Of a stretch of DNA of 64,000 nt, positions 38,431-48,366 are shown one piece after another. The first letter of the stretch is position 1, and each line of letters opens with the position of its first letter. The translations under genes and the position numbers were made by a program. The stretch is from Flaccisagitta enflata (taxonomy: Eukaryota; Chaetognatha; Sagittoidea; Aphragmophora). The DNA lies in NCBI GenBank assembly GCA_965153355.1, contig OZ231128.1, positions 22,444,001 through 22,508,000 of the forward strand, given 5' to 3'. The notes beneath the pieces were generated by a model. The model worked only from the letters and a program-made list of their open reading frames with translations. It was not told the DNA's origin and searched no databases.

Positions 38431-38658
38431 CTCTTAGAAAAGCATCCACGACCTTGCTATAGACCTTGTAAGCATCCAAAATGTCCGGGTACTTTGACTT
38501 GTGTGTCATGATGATGCGTATGAACTTTCTGCTAATCCCGAGGAGGCAAGCAGATACTTCCATATTTAAATGACTCCCAATTTCTCTGTACCGTGTTGAT
38601 TCCTCAACCTCGAGATCAGGAACAGCAGCGACCAATTGAAACACTTCCTCGAGTTGGC
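38431..38658 (-). CDS. Penultimate exon, unrecognised protein
   Basis: Acceptor TTTTCACCCTAATAAG, donor AAGAG|GTACAAG, 228 nt, entry phase 1 and exit phase 1, which joins to the exon at 36303. The translation (QLEEVFQLVAAVPDLEVEES, then NMEVSACLLG, then YPDILDAYKVYSKVVDAFLR) is helical and amphipathic, with normal amino-acid balance. No family recognised. Upstream exons must lie further right and were not found; the MITE and BEL element occupy that intron or intergenic space. Confidence 0.7.
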
Positions 38659-38988
38659 CTTATTAGGGTGAAAACAAGCGAATGAGCCCCTGCCGAAATG
38701 CTTGATTAGCCTTTTTTGACGCCAATACCCAACTCTGTAAGACGCTTTGTCAGTCCGTGCGTCCGTCGGAAAGACATACAGTCGCAAAAGTTTCAGTTGG
38801 TCAGCAGCATCTGTTGCCCCTAAGTCGGAGTATGTGGGGATGAGATGGTGAGAGGTGCAGCGGCCCAAAAGGGTCCGATGACTAATGACAATTTGGAACA
38901 CAAGGCTGATACTTAAGCTCTGATACTGGGATTTGGGCCTCAAGACTGAGGTGTGCTCCTTATGGATAGATTTTAGGCCTCGAGGCTA
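38659..38988. other. HEL-like-related debris, no gene recognised
   Basis: Short blocks GTCAGTCCGTGCGTCCGTCGG and CGGCCCAAAAGGGTCCGATGAC belong to the HEL-like core and its module. Confidence 0.5.
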
Positions 38989-40377
38989 CACTCAAAAAAA
39001 AAAAATTTCGAAATCTAATAATTATCATGAAAATTATATCTAAAGGGTCGATTATTATACTTGCGATTTTATATAATTATTACATTCATCCCCAAGGCGA
39101 TTTTCAGCGAAATTATACAGAATTATACCGGCACTTCCAAAAACATGGAAAAAAAAACAAGTGCAGAAACATAGCAACAACGGGAATGACATAGGGGAGG
39201 TTATTGGAGTCGATGAATCTATTCTTTCGAAATATAAAAAGCACATTAACAAAAAATATAACAATTATACAAAGAGCACGACCACTAGTTTCCTCTTAAA
39301 AGGTTGTGCGGCCTTTTTTACCACTGGGAAAGTTTCAGGTTGGCTTGCAGTGCATGTGTCGAGAGAAAAATATTTTTTTTTCAAAAATCGAAAAAATCGT
39401 GTACATATATAACTATTATAATTGGCAAAAAACATAAAAAAATGCCTCCGAGAAAAAAAAAAGTTTTTCAATTATATATTTATTATATTGGCGAAAAAAT
39501 GGCTTTTTTTAAAAAGTTAAAGTTTCCTCAAATATAACAGTTTTATTGATGAAACTCTGAAATTTTTTTTGGGCCGGGCGGTCGGTAAAAGTTTTTCAGA
39601 ATATAACTGTTATATCATATATATATCATTTGCATAAAGTAGCTCAGAACATTTTGCCTAATATCTTGCCCTTTTCTTTAAAGTTTATAATGAAACTTTA
39701 TACACATGTTAAGTTGACATAGGGAATTAGCTCAATGATGTTATCTTATGATTTATCCAACATATGTAGTTATTATGTGATAGTTACTGTATTACTGCCT
39801 GTAGACCATTCCAGTTCAAAATGTTGAATATAAAAAATAGAAAAAACCTATAAGTACGCTATCTGGCCCAGTATAATCCACGATGATCTGCCGATAGCTT
39901 TAGACAGACTTGCTCTGTATGCTTAGTCTTGTTCTATAAATGTTTGCATTTTTAATGCAAACTTTATAGGAAAAGACTTAAGCTAAAGATGCTTAGTCTG
40001 AATCTATAAAAGTTCTCACTTTTGGTGAGAACTTTATAGAAAATCAAAAAAGCAAGATATCAGGTAAAATGACATTATGCAAATGAGGGGGGAAATATAA
40101 TCATTATATAAATCAAATATAATTGTTATACCTAAAAATATAATTATTATATTCATAAGACTTTGTCTAACTGTTATATTGCGCAAATATAATACTGTAT
40201 AATTTTGGTAAATCTGACCCTCCAGGGCTGTATAACTTTGTATAATTTTTTATAATTCAGTATAATTTCAGTATAATTCTGTATAATTGGAAAAAAATTG
40301 GGGCCCAAGTATAATAATCGACCCACTAGATATAATTTATTAGACAAAGTTATACCTGAAAAATTTTTTTTTGAGTG
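38989..40377. mobile_element. TA-flanked DNA transposon derivative, 1389 bp
   Basis: Inverted ends CACTCAAAAAAAAAA with TA at 38987-38988 and 40378-40379. Further inverted blocks include GGGTCGATTATTATACTTG (about 39046) against its complement near 40305. The interior is AT-rich, full of TATAATTATTATA words, and has no transposase. It cuts into the BEL/Pao element, whose reading frame runs a further 68 codons into it. Confidence 0.88.
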
Positions 40378-41553
40378 TATCATTTTCAAAATTGAATGCT
40401 TTTCAGATTGTTGCCGCTGATGAGACTTTGCTGTTGGGGTTGAAGGCTCCCCCAAACAGCCCTCGTCTTGCTGCTGTAGAGTAGTTTTTTGTTTTGGGAG
40501 GATTGGGCCTCCAAAAACGTCTTCAAAACTCTCCATCTTCTCTGACTCGAAGACATCATTCATTTTCTTATTGAGTCGCGCATTATCAAAAGTTGTGAAG
40601 GCCACAGAAAACTTATTGGCCCTGGCTTCATGACAAGTTGGGCCAGCTATTGACCACCCCCAATAAGAACAGTACGCGGAAGGCTTGTCTTCTGTACTTC
40701 TTCTGACAGACCCATCTTCAGGCAACATGGTGAAAGCTAAGTCGGATCCAAGCAACAGCTCCACTTCCTTGGGCATGGGAGACAATTCATGGATTTTGAC
40801 ATCTGTCAAGTGTGGGTAGCGGCTCACATCTGCCTGTCTTGGGACTGAATCAATGTCCATGGGGATACGATCAACAACTACAGCATTTGCAGCAGAGTAA
40901 TCTGAGAAGAGAGACTTGAGTTCAACAGAACAGAATTCACTCTGTACCTTTTCACCACTCTTCAAAACTGTGCTGAACTCAATGTTGCATGGCTCACAAT
41001 CTATGCCCATTTCTGAGGCTGTTCTTTTGATGATACAACTGCTGTCTGAGCCCTTATCAAGCATGGCAAGGACGTCACGTGATTCACCACTCTTAGGGTT
41101 GAAAATCTTGAGAGCAACAACTGGACGGAAGACTTTCTTGGAGCTAATTTTGGCTGAAGCATTGAAGACTTGGCTCTCTTGGACTTGACTTGCCTCATTT
41201 GTCTCTGCAGCAACTTCAGTCTTGATTGCTGCAACAGAAGAAGTCGATTCTTTCCCCTTTGCTGCATCTTCAATGCTCTTCTTAAACTTCTCCTTCTCTC
41301 TTTCGTCTTTCCGTTCTGCTACAAACTCTCGAAACTTTTCTTTTCCGTCTTTGTCCAAGCAGATGAGACTGTGGTGATAATTGACCCCGCAACTGCATGT
41401 AACTTGCATTGGACACCCCTTTGAACTGTGGGTACGTGAATTGCAACACTTGAAGCAAACCCGTTGGTCATAACAAAACTTGCGTCTTTCTAAAGCGGGC
41501 ATTTTCTTGAATTCAATGCAGTCATATAAATTGTGCATTTGGTTGCATTTGGC

Positions 41554-41629
41554 ACACGGTGCTCGCCCTTTCCGCTTTTGCGTGTCTTCATTTCCTTTGA
41601 CTGAAGAGGAAGAGGAAGAGGAAGAGTCA
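41554..41629. repeat. Source of a 76-bp inverted duplication in the BEL element
   Basis: This 76-bp stretch (ACACGGTGCTCGCCC... to ...GAGGAAGAGTCA) is present in perfect inverted copy at 42076-42151. Confidence 0.92.
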
Positions 41630-42075
41630 CCAATCTCACCGGCGGCGATGGAAGCCTTTTCCGTCTTGGCTTTTGGCCTTACATCAGGCTTCTTTGCGGC
41701 AGTGCTGCTGCTGCTGCTGCTTTTATTTCCCGCTTGAACTTTATCAAAAGCCATGCCGCTGCAAGGCATAGATAAATCTGTTATCTGCTCACAGATGAAA
41801 TTCTTAAGAACTTGAAAAGTAACAGCTTGATTAGCTTGATAAACAGCCTTGACATAGCGGGAGAAATACTTTTGGGTCTTTGGCATTTTTGCCGCCACTA
41901 AATCAACAATGAGGTCGACATTGTTTAGAAGATGTACGTCGTTGTTGACTGCACAAGTGTTCTCAGCTTCTTCCAGATCGCATAGGAACATTTGAAATCC
42001 CTCTTTGTCATTTTGAGAAATTGTCTTTCCTTTCTTCAAAGGCTCAAAGATCTCTTTCACCGTACGTGGGATTGC

Positions 42076-42188
42076 TGACTCTTCCTCTTCCTCTTCCTCT
42101 TCAGTCAAAGGAAATGAAGACACGCAAAAGCGGAAAGGGCGAGCACCGTGTAGAAGCTTGTCCGCGCTTACTATCGCTATCTTTGCCG
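42076..42188. repeat. Chimeric filler inside the gag frame
   Basis: 42076-42151 is the exact inverted copy of 41554-41629. 42149-42188 is an exact direct copy of 44192-44231 from upstream of the gag start. The two pieces overlap by TGT. The patch is still read through in the long minus-strand frame. Confidence 0.9.
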
Positions 42189-42651
42189 CATAAAAGGAGA
42201 GAAGCTTGCTCTTAGCCTTAGCCAGAGCTTCGTCAGGACGATGAGTGGGAACGGATTCTACATATTTATGGGCTTTTCCTTTTGTCCACTTCAAAAGCTC
42301 CTCATACTTCTGCCATTCAGACACGCATCCCACCTTCTCCACTTTCTGTGCAAACTTATGGAGGAAGACACGGACATTTGTTTCTCCATCCCACTTGTCA
42401 GCTTCATCTTTTGGACGGACTGTTTTAAGAAGCTGCACCGCCAAAAGACCCTCACTGTTCCCAACAAAGAATGCATTGGTCGCCGTTGGATTGTGGTAGA
42501 TTGGCTGTTGATTCACTGCCGCTGGCAGCGCTCCAGTTGGGTAAAAGGGAGCTGCAGATGAAGGAGAATTTGCTGTAGATGGGAGATGAGGAATTACTGA
42601 TGGCTGTTGGCATGCTGCAGACGGGAGATGGTAAGCAGGCGTTGAGTAAGA

Positions 42652-42790
42652 GGATGCTACAGATGGTCGTTGAAATACTGCAGCTGGAAGAGTAGATGCT
42701 GCAGATGGACGTTGAAATGCTGCAGCAGGAATAGTAGATGCTGCAGATGGACGTTGAAACGCTGCAGCTGGAAGAGTAGATGCCGCAGGC
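42652..42790 (-). repeat. 42-bp tandem repeat in gag
   Basis: Three and a half units, each encoding the 14 residues FQRPSAASTLPAAV or close variants on the minus strand. Confidence 0.88.
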
Positions 42791-42803
42791 GACTGATAGA
42801 AAG

Positions 42804-44153
42804 TTACAGATGATTGCTGATGTGTCGCAGATGTTGCTGATGTGTCGCAGATGTTGTAGGCTGAGGATAGAGAGCCACTTGTGGGAGAGAAGGTGCAGCA
42901 GACGGATGAATAGCTGCAGATGGATTGGATGCCGACTGAGCTGTAACAACTGTCATTGTTGAACCGAGGGATGGGAAAACTCCAGATGTTGAAAATGGCG
43001 GACTAATCTTGAAATCCCCCGTTGGCTGAAAGGCTGGAAGGTGAGGGTTCGGATGGAAAGGAGGAGGAGGAGGAGGAGGAGGGGCAGAATGTGGTAGAGT
43101 TAATGCGATTGAAGTCGGTTGTCTATGGACGGTAGGAAGAGATAATACGTTTTGTGACGTTGAATCTTGAGGATTTTGAGAAACTTGGCTTGGATTGAGG
43201 GATTTATCTTTCTTTTCCCCTTTCCCGATGGTTTCCATTCCTCCTTTCACCGCCGACTCGATAACGCTTATTTCATCATCATTAGCCGCCTCTACTTCCG
43301 ACTTCTTTACTTCAAACTCGCACTCATTGAGTTCTTTCTTCCTCCTTATTTCTTCCATTTCCCTCTTCTTTTCATCCATTTCTTTCTGCTTTTCCTCTTC
43401 CTCACGCTCCAGCTCATGCTTTTCCTTTAACGCCTCTCTTTTAAGTTTCTCTGTCGCCGCTTTCCTACGTCTTCTCGATGAGGACGTCGTTGACGAGACA
43501 TTTGAGGCAGAATCTTCAGGTAAAACATCGTCTTCGTTACGCTTGCGAGAAGAGAGAGAGGATCCGTTGATTTTAGCGCCGGTATCCAATGGTTGTTGCT
43601 GTTGCTGATGAGGATATTGTGTTGAAGCGTCGATGTTGTTGCTGCGTTCAACTCCACCACCAACAACGTCTTTATCGCCGCCGCCGCCACCACCGCCCCC
43701 ATCGCCTCCTCCTCCACCGCCGGCACTTACAACGCCGGCGTCACCTTCCACCCCGATGCCGGTTTTCTTCGTGATGACATAATCGGCGACGGTGAATGAT
43801 GGCTTCCGCGATCGCGGAACTGGAGTTGGAGAAAGGGGACGAGGGACTGGAAGCGTTGGCGTTTGTCCTTTTTTGCGAATGAATTGGCGACTTTCACCCA
43901 GAAGAGTCCAAATTGGGTCGACAAAGGCGTTGAAGTAATAACGTGTCTCTGCGTTCCACAACGCCGTTTGTTTAGCAGCGTCCGCTTCGATGCATTTGTC
44001 TGTCGCCAGTTGGTGATGTGAAACAAGACGCTGTAGATTTTCATCCGCTGCGTCGCTTTTTGCAAGTTGGAGAGACTCGTATAATTGATCGTAGAAATAC
44101 GGCAATTCGAGATGCTCGACGAGCCTTTTGACGTCTTCTTTGTTGACGTCCAT
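42804..44153 (-). pseudogene. BEL/Pao gag N-terminal region
   Basis: The 449-codon minus-strand frame begins MDVNKEDVKRLVEHLELPYF. It has a helical first 100 residues, a Pro-rich stretch, a Gly-rich stretch (about 150-170), a highly charged coiled-coil-like helix (about 230-290, EKHELEREEEEKQKEMDEKK) and a Pro-rich tail. It stops just after a 20-bp tandem duplication (about 42819-42858) that shifts the frame relative to the downstream part, so the two frames were once one. Flanking LTRs were not recognised by eye. Confidence 0.78.
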
Positions 44154-44696
44154 CTTGACCGACGTCCGTGCGAAGCGATGACGTCAGGAATTGTAGAAGC
44201 TTGTCCGCGCTTACTATCGCTATCTTTGCCGGTGGCAGGAGTAGTTCAGAAACGTGAATAGACGGTCTGAAAAATGTTTTATTTGTAAACAATTAGTAAA
44301 CGTTTTGTAAACAAACGGAAACTTATATAAACAAACGTGAGCTTATCTAAACAAACAAACGAAAACAAACAAAACAAACATGAGGCTATGAATGTTTTAT
44401 ACCTGAAAAACTTCTACAATTGTCCAGCTTTTACAGTAATCGCGGAAATGTTTAATCGTAATGAAAATAGTAAAGATTTTAATCTGAAAGAGAAAGAGAG
44501 ATATTGATTAGTAAATGTTTTCTTCCTTTACCGTTGACGCAAAAAGGACAAAAAAAAGAATTCACGCGTGTATACATCTTAACCATCGTCCATACATTCT
44601 AAAGAAAGAAATATGAATATTTGCGTAATTTTTTGCCAATTTGCCGCTTTGAGAAATAGACGCGATTCAAATGCGCTCAAGGTGAGTAAAACGAGC
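44154..44696. other. BEL/Pao upstream region or flank
   Basis: Contains the 40-bp donor of the filler (44192-44231) and AACAAAC/GTAAACAAACG tandems at 44285-44370. An LTR may lie here, but no matching 3' partner is in the window. Confidence 0.4.
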
Positions 44697-44962
44697 AAGT
44701 TTCAAAAAGAGGAAACAAATGATCAAGGCATGTACGCGGAAGCGGCCACAATTAAGTTGTTGCTAGTGTGATGCTCCCTAGAAACCGCTAAACGAGCAAT
44801 ATTCGTACCAAACATGTTGTGGGAAAGTTGTAGCCAAATCTATTCTTAACAATGTTCCCTCAGTTTATTTTACAAAACATCGATATTCTAGCAGTTATGA
44901 ACGCGCAAAAAAAAAATGGCAACTGACAAACTCGGGGAAACAAGCGTCAATTGAGCAACTTA
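44697..44962. mobile_element. Half copy of the 13.2-kb foldback family
   Basis: Shares GCAATATTCGTAC, GTGGGAAAGTTGTAGC and GAGCAACTTATA with the right arm at 13530-13740. It stops at a TA where another element begins. Confidence 0.8.
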
Positions 44963-44964
44963 TA

Positions 44965-45248
44965 ACAGTGGCCAAAAAAAAGATTAGACGCTCGATCTTT
45001 ATCAATTAATTGTAAACCACTCATACTCATATTTGATTGAAATCTTTTAGCATTTTAAGGAACTTTAAAAACTCTACAAATCTAGACCAAGCAGACATAT
45101 TTAGCTCAAATCGTTTAGAAATGACATAAAATTGAAGTTCATTACTCATTTTCTGAACAGATTTCAGCACCTGAAAACTTGGATTTTTTTATCAAATATT
45201 TTCTGAAAATCCATGGTGAAAATGAAGTATTTTGAATTCCTTACAAGA
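44965..45248 (-). mobile_element. Tc1/mariner-type MITE, half copy
   Basis: Starts ACAGTGGCCAAAAAAAA after TA and shares TCTACAAATCTAGACCAAGC with the element at 34281 in the opposite orientation. Truncated where the next element inserts. Confidence 0.75.
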
Positions 45249-45250
45249 TA

Positions 45251-45839
45251 CTATCTTGGAAAAAATAAAAGTCCCGCACGTTTTGACACATTACGGCCCT
45301 CATATGAAAAATTCGATAAGAAAATCGGTGACCGTTTTGAAGCTATTGAACAGAGCTATCGATTGCCGCCAAGCAGAACCTTGTAGCTCAATTCGTTTAG
45401 ATTTTATACCCAAAAGAGTAAAAATGTCGATTCCTAGAAATGGACAAAAAAATCTGCGCAGAACGTCAACTGAGAAAAAAAATGTTGTTGCCCCCCTTAA
45501 AGTTGACCGATTTAGACGAAATTTTTACTGAAGGTACTTCACATCATGGACTACCTCCATGTAAAATTTTATCGAAATTGGAGCACTGTAAGTACTGAAA
45601 ATTGATCAAAAAGTGACTGAAAAAACTTTTTTCCTTTTACTTGCTCCAAGTCTGGTGGCAGGTGACGCCGGAATACCTCGAATCGCTCTACCAAAGCATG
45701 CTGCGGCGGATGCAAGCAGTCGTTGACGTCCAAGGAGGCCATACTAAATACTAGTCATGCAAACATAGACTTTTTCCAATGAAATATACAATAAATTGAA
45801 TTCTTCTTTCAACCGGGACTTTTATTTTTTCCAAGATAG
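45251..45839. mobile_element. Tc1/mariner deletion derivative, 589 bp
   Basis: Inverted ends CTATCTTGGAAAAAATAAAA (continuing GTCCCG), flanked by TA (45249-45250 and 45840-45841). It keeps a remnant of transposase coding sequence at 45656-45754, which fixes the superfamily. Confidence 0.92.
45656..45754 (+). pseudogene. Tc1-like transposase C-terminal remnant
   Basis: Thirty-two codons followed by a TAG stop read WQVTPEYLESLY, QSMLRRMQAVV and GGHTKY. The PxEYLxxLxxSMxRRxxAVxxxxGGxTKY pattern is the usual C-terminus of Tc1-family transposases. The catalytic DDE region is deleted. Confidence 0.88.
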
Positions 45840-45841
45840 TA

Positions 45842-46140
45842 CTTTTGCATGAATATGTTTTAGTGCCAGATATTTATTGTTTGCCCATTTTTTGACCATA
45901 GTGGCGGTTTTGGACAAAAAAAAACTGTCAAAAATGCCAATTTTACGGCTTTTTACGGCATTGTAAAAAAAATTTGAAGTAAAAAAATTTTCGTTTTGGT
46001 ATGAAGTGATAAAGTAAACCTTCGTAAGGCCAAAACAACCCTCCTTTATAACCGAGAATTTTTCTTGACCTATGAAAGCCTCCCCCGTGGCGTGGTAGAA
46101 TCTTCGAACTGCAAAACTCATCATTTCCTCTCCAAAACAG
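45842..46140. other. Sequence upstream of the first vWA exon
   Basis: No upstream exon of the vWA gene (signal peptide or start codon) was recognised. Confidence 0.4.
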
Positions 46141-46280
46141 GATCAGCAAGATCGGCGGGATATCATATTCGTCATTGACAGCAGCCTATCCGTTGCCAAG
46201 GTGCCCGGTGCATTTGAAAACGCCAAAAGATTCGTGACCGAAATGATTAAGACCTTTGATATTGGACCCAGTCAATCCAG
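46141..46280 (+). CDS. vWA-domain gene, exon A (MIDAS strand)
   Basis: Acceptor CTCTCCAAAACAG, entry phase 0, exit phase 2. Translation DQQDRRDIIFVIDSSLSVAK is the first strand of a von Willebrand factor A domain, with the metal-binding DxSxS motif as DSSLS. Helix 1 follows (AFENAKRFVTEMIKTFDIGP). vWA domains are typically extracellular or matrix modules in animals. The exon ends inside SR|VG, just before strand 2, where a small intron made of repeat DNA intervenes. Upstream exons are not in view. Confidence 0.9.
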
Positions 46281-46739
46281 GTTACAACTGCGTGTTTCTA
46301 GTGCAGATGAAAAACGCGTATATCCCCATTGAACGCATTTACAGTGTGAACAGTGCTGCCGTCATGAGCACATATCTATGAATTTCACTGTCCCATGAGG
46401 GAGTGAGCGAAGTGAGTGAGCGAGCCTGTGAATGGAGCGAGCAAGCAGAGTGCTGTGTAGTGAGTGGAGTGAGCAGTGCGAGCAAACAAATGTAGCAAGC
46501 GACCAAGTGGCCCATTAAAAACGCTCCCTAAGGGTTACAACTGCGTTTTATTAACGGGCCACTCGGTTGCGTGCTACATAACTCACACCGCTCACTACAC
46601 TCTGCTCCCCGACGCTTGCTTTGCATCATGCTTGCTCTGTTCTGGGCTTGCTCACTCACTTTGCTCTCTCCCTTTTGGGACAGTTAAAATTTCTGAATAT
46701 GTGATCACGCTGTAAACGCGTTTGTTGTCGTCAATCCAG
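46281..46739 (+). mobile_element. Intron consisting of two inverted F2 copies
   Basis: The 459-nt intron starts GTTACAACTG and ends GTCAATCCAG. GTCAATCCAGG occurs at 46271-46281 (exon end) and again at 46730-46740 (intron end), an 11-bp direct repeat. Inside are F2 copies in opposite orientation (about 46293-46530 minus, 46546-46729 plus), separated by a second direct repeat GGTTACAACTGCGT (46280-46293 and 46533-46546). Removing the interval gives a continuous vWA frame. Confidence 0.88.
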
Positions 46740-46834
46740 GGTCGGGGTGATCCTATTTGGGACTGATGTGGATGTCAAGCTGGATTTGACAAAATCTGGA
46801 CAACTTGGCAACTCTGCGAAAGATCTTATCAAAG
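46740..46834 (+). CDS. vWA-domain gene, exon B
   Basis: 95 nt, entry phase 2, exit phase 1 at AAAG|GTAACT. Translation VGVILFGTDVDVKLDL continues directly from exon A and is strand 2 plus the following hairpin of the vWA fold. Its left boundary coincides with the direct repeat that bounds the F2-derived intron. Confidence 0.9.
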
Positions 46835-46890
46835 GTAACTACGGCGGAATCCCACCATAGTGGCACCACTTTTTGAAGGGATATCCGCAT

Positions 46891-47197
46891 TAGGGTGGTC
46901 ATGAAATAGGGTCAAATTTCAAAAAATGATATACTCTAGTTTTTTTTGCATGAATGTACCAAAAAAGAAGGTTTTCCCACAAGCAGAGGTCTGTATTTGT
47001 AGATTAAACCATGTCGGCAAAACTATAGGCTTCCTATGGCAAAAAAAAAAGTCCCCATAGTAAGCCTATGGTTTTGCCGACAAGGTTTTCTGTTTGATTA
47101 CACACCTCAACTTATGAGAAATCCCTCTTTTATTGGATATTTGTGCAAAGGGCCTAAGTATATCAATTGAAATTTGACCCATTTCCCGACCACCCTA
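46891..47197. mobile_element. hAT-type MITE, 307 bp
   Basis: Inverted ends TAGGGTGGTC, and the 8-bp direct repeat ATCCGCAT on both sides (46883-46890 and 47198-47205). An 8-bp target duplication is the mark of hAT elements. The interior has a second inverted pair (CATAGGCTT-type blocks around 47030-47070). No coding content. Confidence 0.9.
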
Positions 47198-47641
47198 ATC
47201 CGCATGCAAGAGACAATCAAGTCAGGTCCTGAATTTTTTTAGGATTTTGCAATGTTAAAAAAAAGTTTCTACTAAAGGAACCTCCATTTAAGGGATATTT
47301 GGACAAGTTATCCCTCATATCAAAGGAAATTTGACGCTAATTTATTTCCTATGTAGTTCCTATGGTATGAATTTCCTGCTATAAAAAAACAATGAACGTT
47401 GATGAATAAAAACAAAGGTTTAAACCCTGAATTTGGTTATCAACTATGTCTAACAAAGCAAATCCTATCTTAGATTATAAATCCAATTTCAAGGATTTTA
47501 GATTTAAGTGACAAAAACAATGGGCCCCCAGAAATTCCTTTAATCAAATCTCTTTTGCATTTGTGCTACTCAAATGAAAAAAAAGTCACACAACATCTGA
47601 TGGTTTACAAAAGCGACAAAAAAAAAAATCAGTTAAACATT
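47198..47641. other. Intronic DNA, nothing recognised
   Basis: AT-rich unclassified sequence. Confidence 0.4.
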
Positions 47642-48050
47642 TTTAGAGACGTGATGCGTGACTATACACCCCGATGTTGGTAAGTTAGTTGGTCGGTTGG
47701 TTGTTGGTCTGTCCTCTTTTGGGCAGCGGCTCCGAAGGGGTTCATGACCTATGCTTTTATACCTATAGAGAATTTTCTCCTCTTCCTCCTTCTCCTTCTC
47801 CTTCTTCTCCTTCGTACCCCCCCCCCCCCCATCCCTTCAGATCCCAGTCTCAAGGCCCAAATTCCAGTTTCAAGGCCAAAACCCAATCTTGTGGCCCAAA
47901 TCCTAGCCTCGAGGCCCAAATCTGATCCTCTAGGCCCAAATCCTAGGCTGAAGGCCCAGATCCCAGCGTTTAGGCCAAAATCTATGCCTCAAGGTTGGGA
48001 TCTTGGCCTCTTGACTTTAACTATGACCGCAGCCATCTGTGAAGTTTCCC
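47642..48050 (-). mobile_element. HEL-like element with CCCAAAT module, 5' end lost
   Basis: TTAGAGACGTGATGCGTGACTATACACCCC hairpin end (decayed), GGTCGGTTGG core, GGGCAGCGGCTCCGAAGGGG, CATGACCTATGCTTTTATAC, then imperfect AGGCCCAAATYCYAG units. The CAAGGCC end is missing. Confidence 0.75.
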
Positions 48051-48117
48051 AGAGATGAAGATTTTTTTCTTAGACAGTGTGTAAGCAATAATGTTTCAAA
48101 AACTTAAATAGGATATT

Positions 48118-48366
48118 GGATGCGTTTTTAGTCACAGACAACCACATTTTTAACGGGCCAATTGGTCACTTGCTACATTTGTTTGCTTGCACTGCTCACT
48201 GTGCTTACTCGCTCCGTAGTGCTATGCCTAGCTATATTTTGCGTTGCTCACGTTCCTTGCTCGTTCCATTCACAGTCTCACTCCCTTCTGAGATGGCTGA
48301 AATCCATGTGTTCACACTGTAAACACGTTTAACGGGAAGAAACGCGTGTTTGGTCATCACTAGAAA
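48118..48366 (+). mobile_element. F2 repeat copy, nearly complete
   Basis: GCGTTTTTAGTCACAGACAACC end, AACGGGCCAATTGGTCACTTGC, CTGAGATGGCTGAAAT, CACACTGTAAACACG, AACGGGAAGAAACGCG and GGTCATCACTAGAAAC end. The two ends are similar inverted sequences of about 30 bp. Confidence 0.82.

Larger units (their letters stand above)
40380..42858 (-). pseudogene. BEL/Pao retrotransposon gag-protease region, truncated
   Basis: Minus-strand reading frame of a BEL/Pao-type LTR retrotransposon. In order: a Pro/Ala/Gln-rich segment with 14-residue repeats, a gag helical domain (DKWDGETNVRVFLHKF), a Ser-rich linker, zinc-knuckle clusters (CAKCNQMHNLYDC and CFKCCNSRTHSSKGC) near 41550-41390, a Lys/Glu-rich stretch, and the retropepsin-like domain of this group (DUF1758/A16 type) with LLLGSDL and WSIAGP. 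The catalytic DTG/DSG motif reads DKG (MLDKGSDSS, about 41060). Reverse transcriptase and integrase are missing because the 1389-bp MITE interrupts the element at 40379. Not functional. Confidence 0.85.

Noticed and set aside
39055-39537. Short frames within the TATAATTATTATA-rich element that could be a transposase remnant
   Set aside because: They have no DDE-type motifs and run through low-complexity AT sequence between inverted ends.
41480-41737. Plus-strand frame with EEEEEEEES peptide inside the BEL element
   Set aside because: It is the antisense of the gag frame. The matching peptide in the minus-strand frame is explained by the inverted 76-bp filler.
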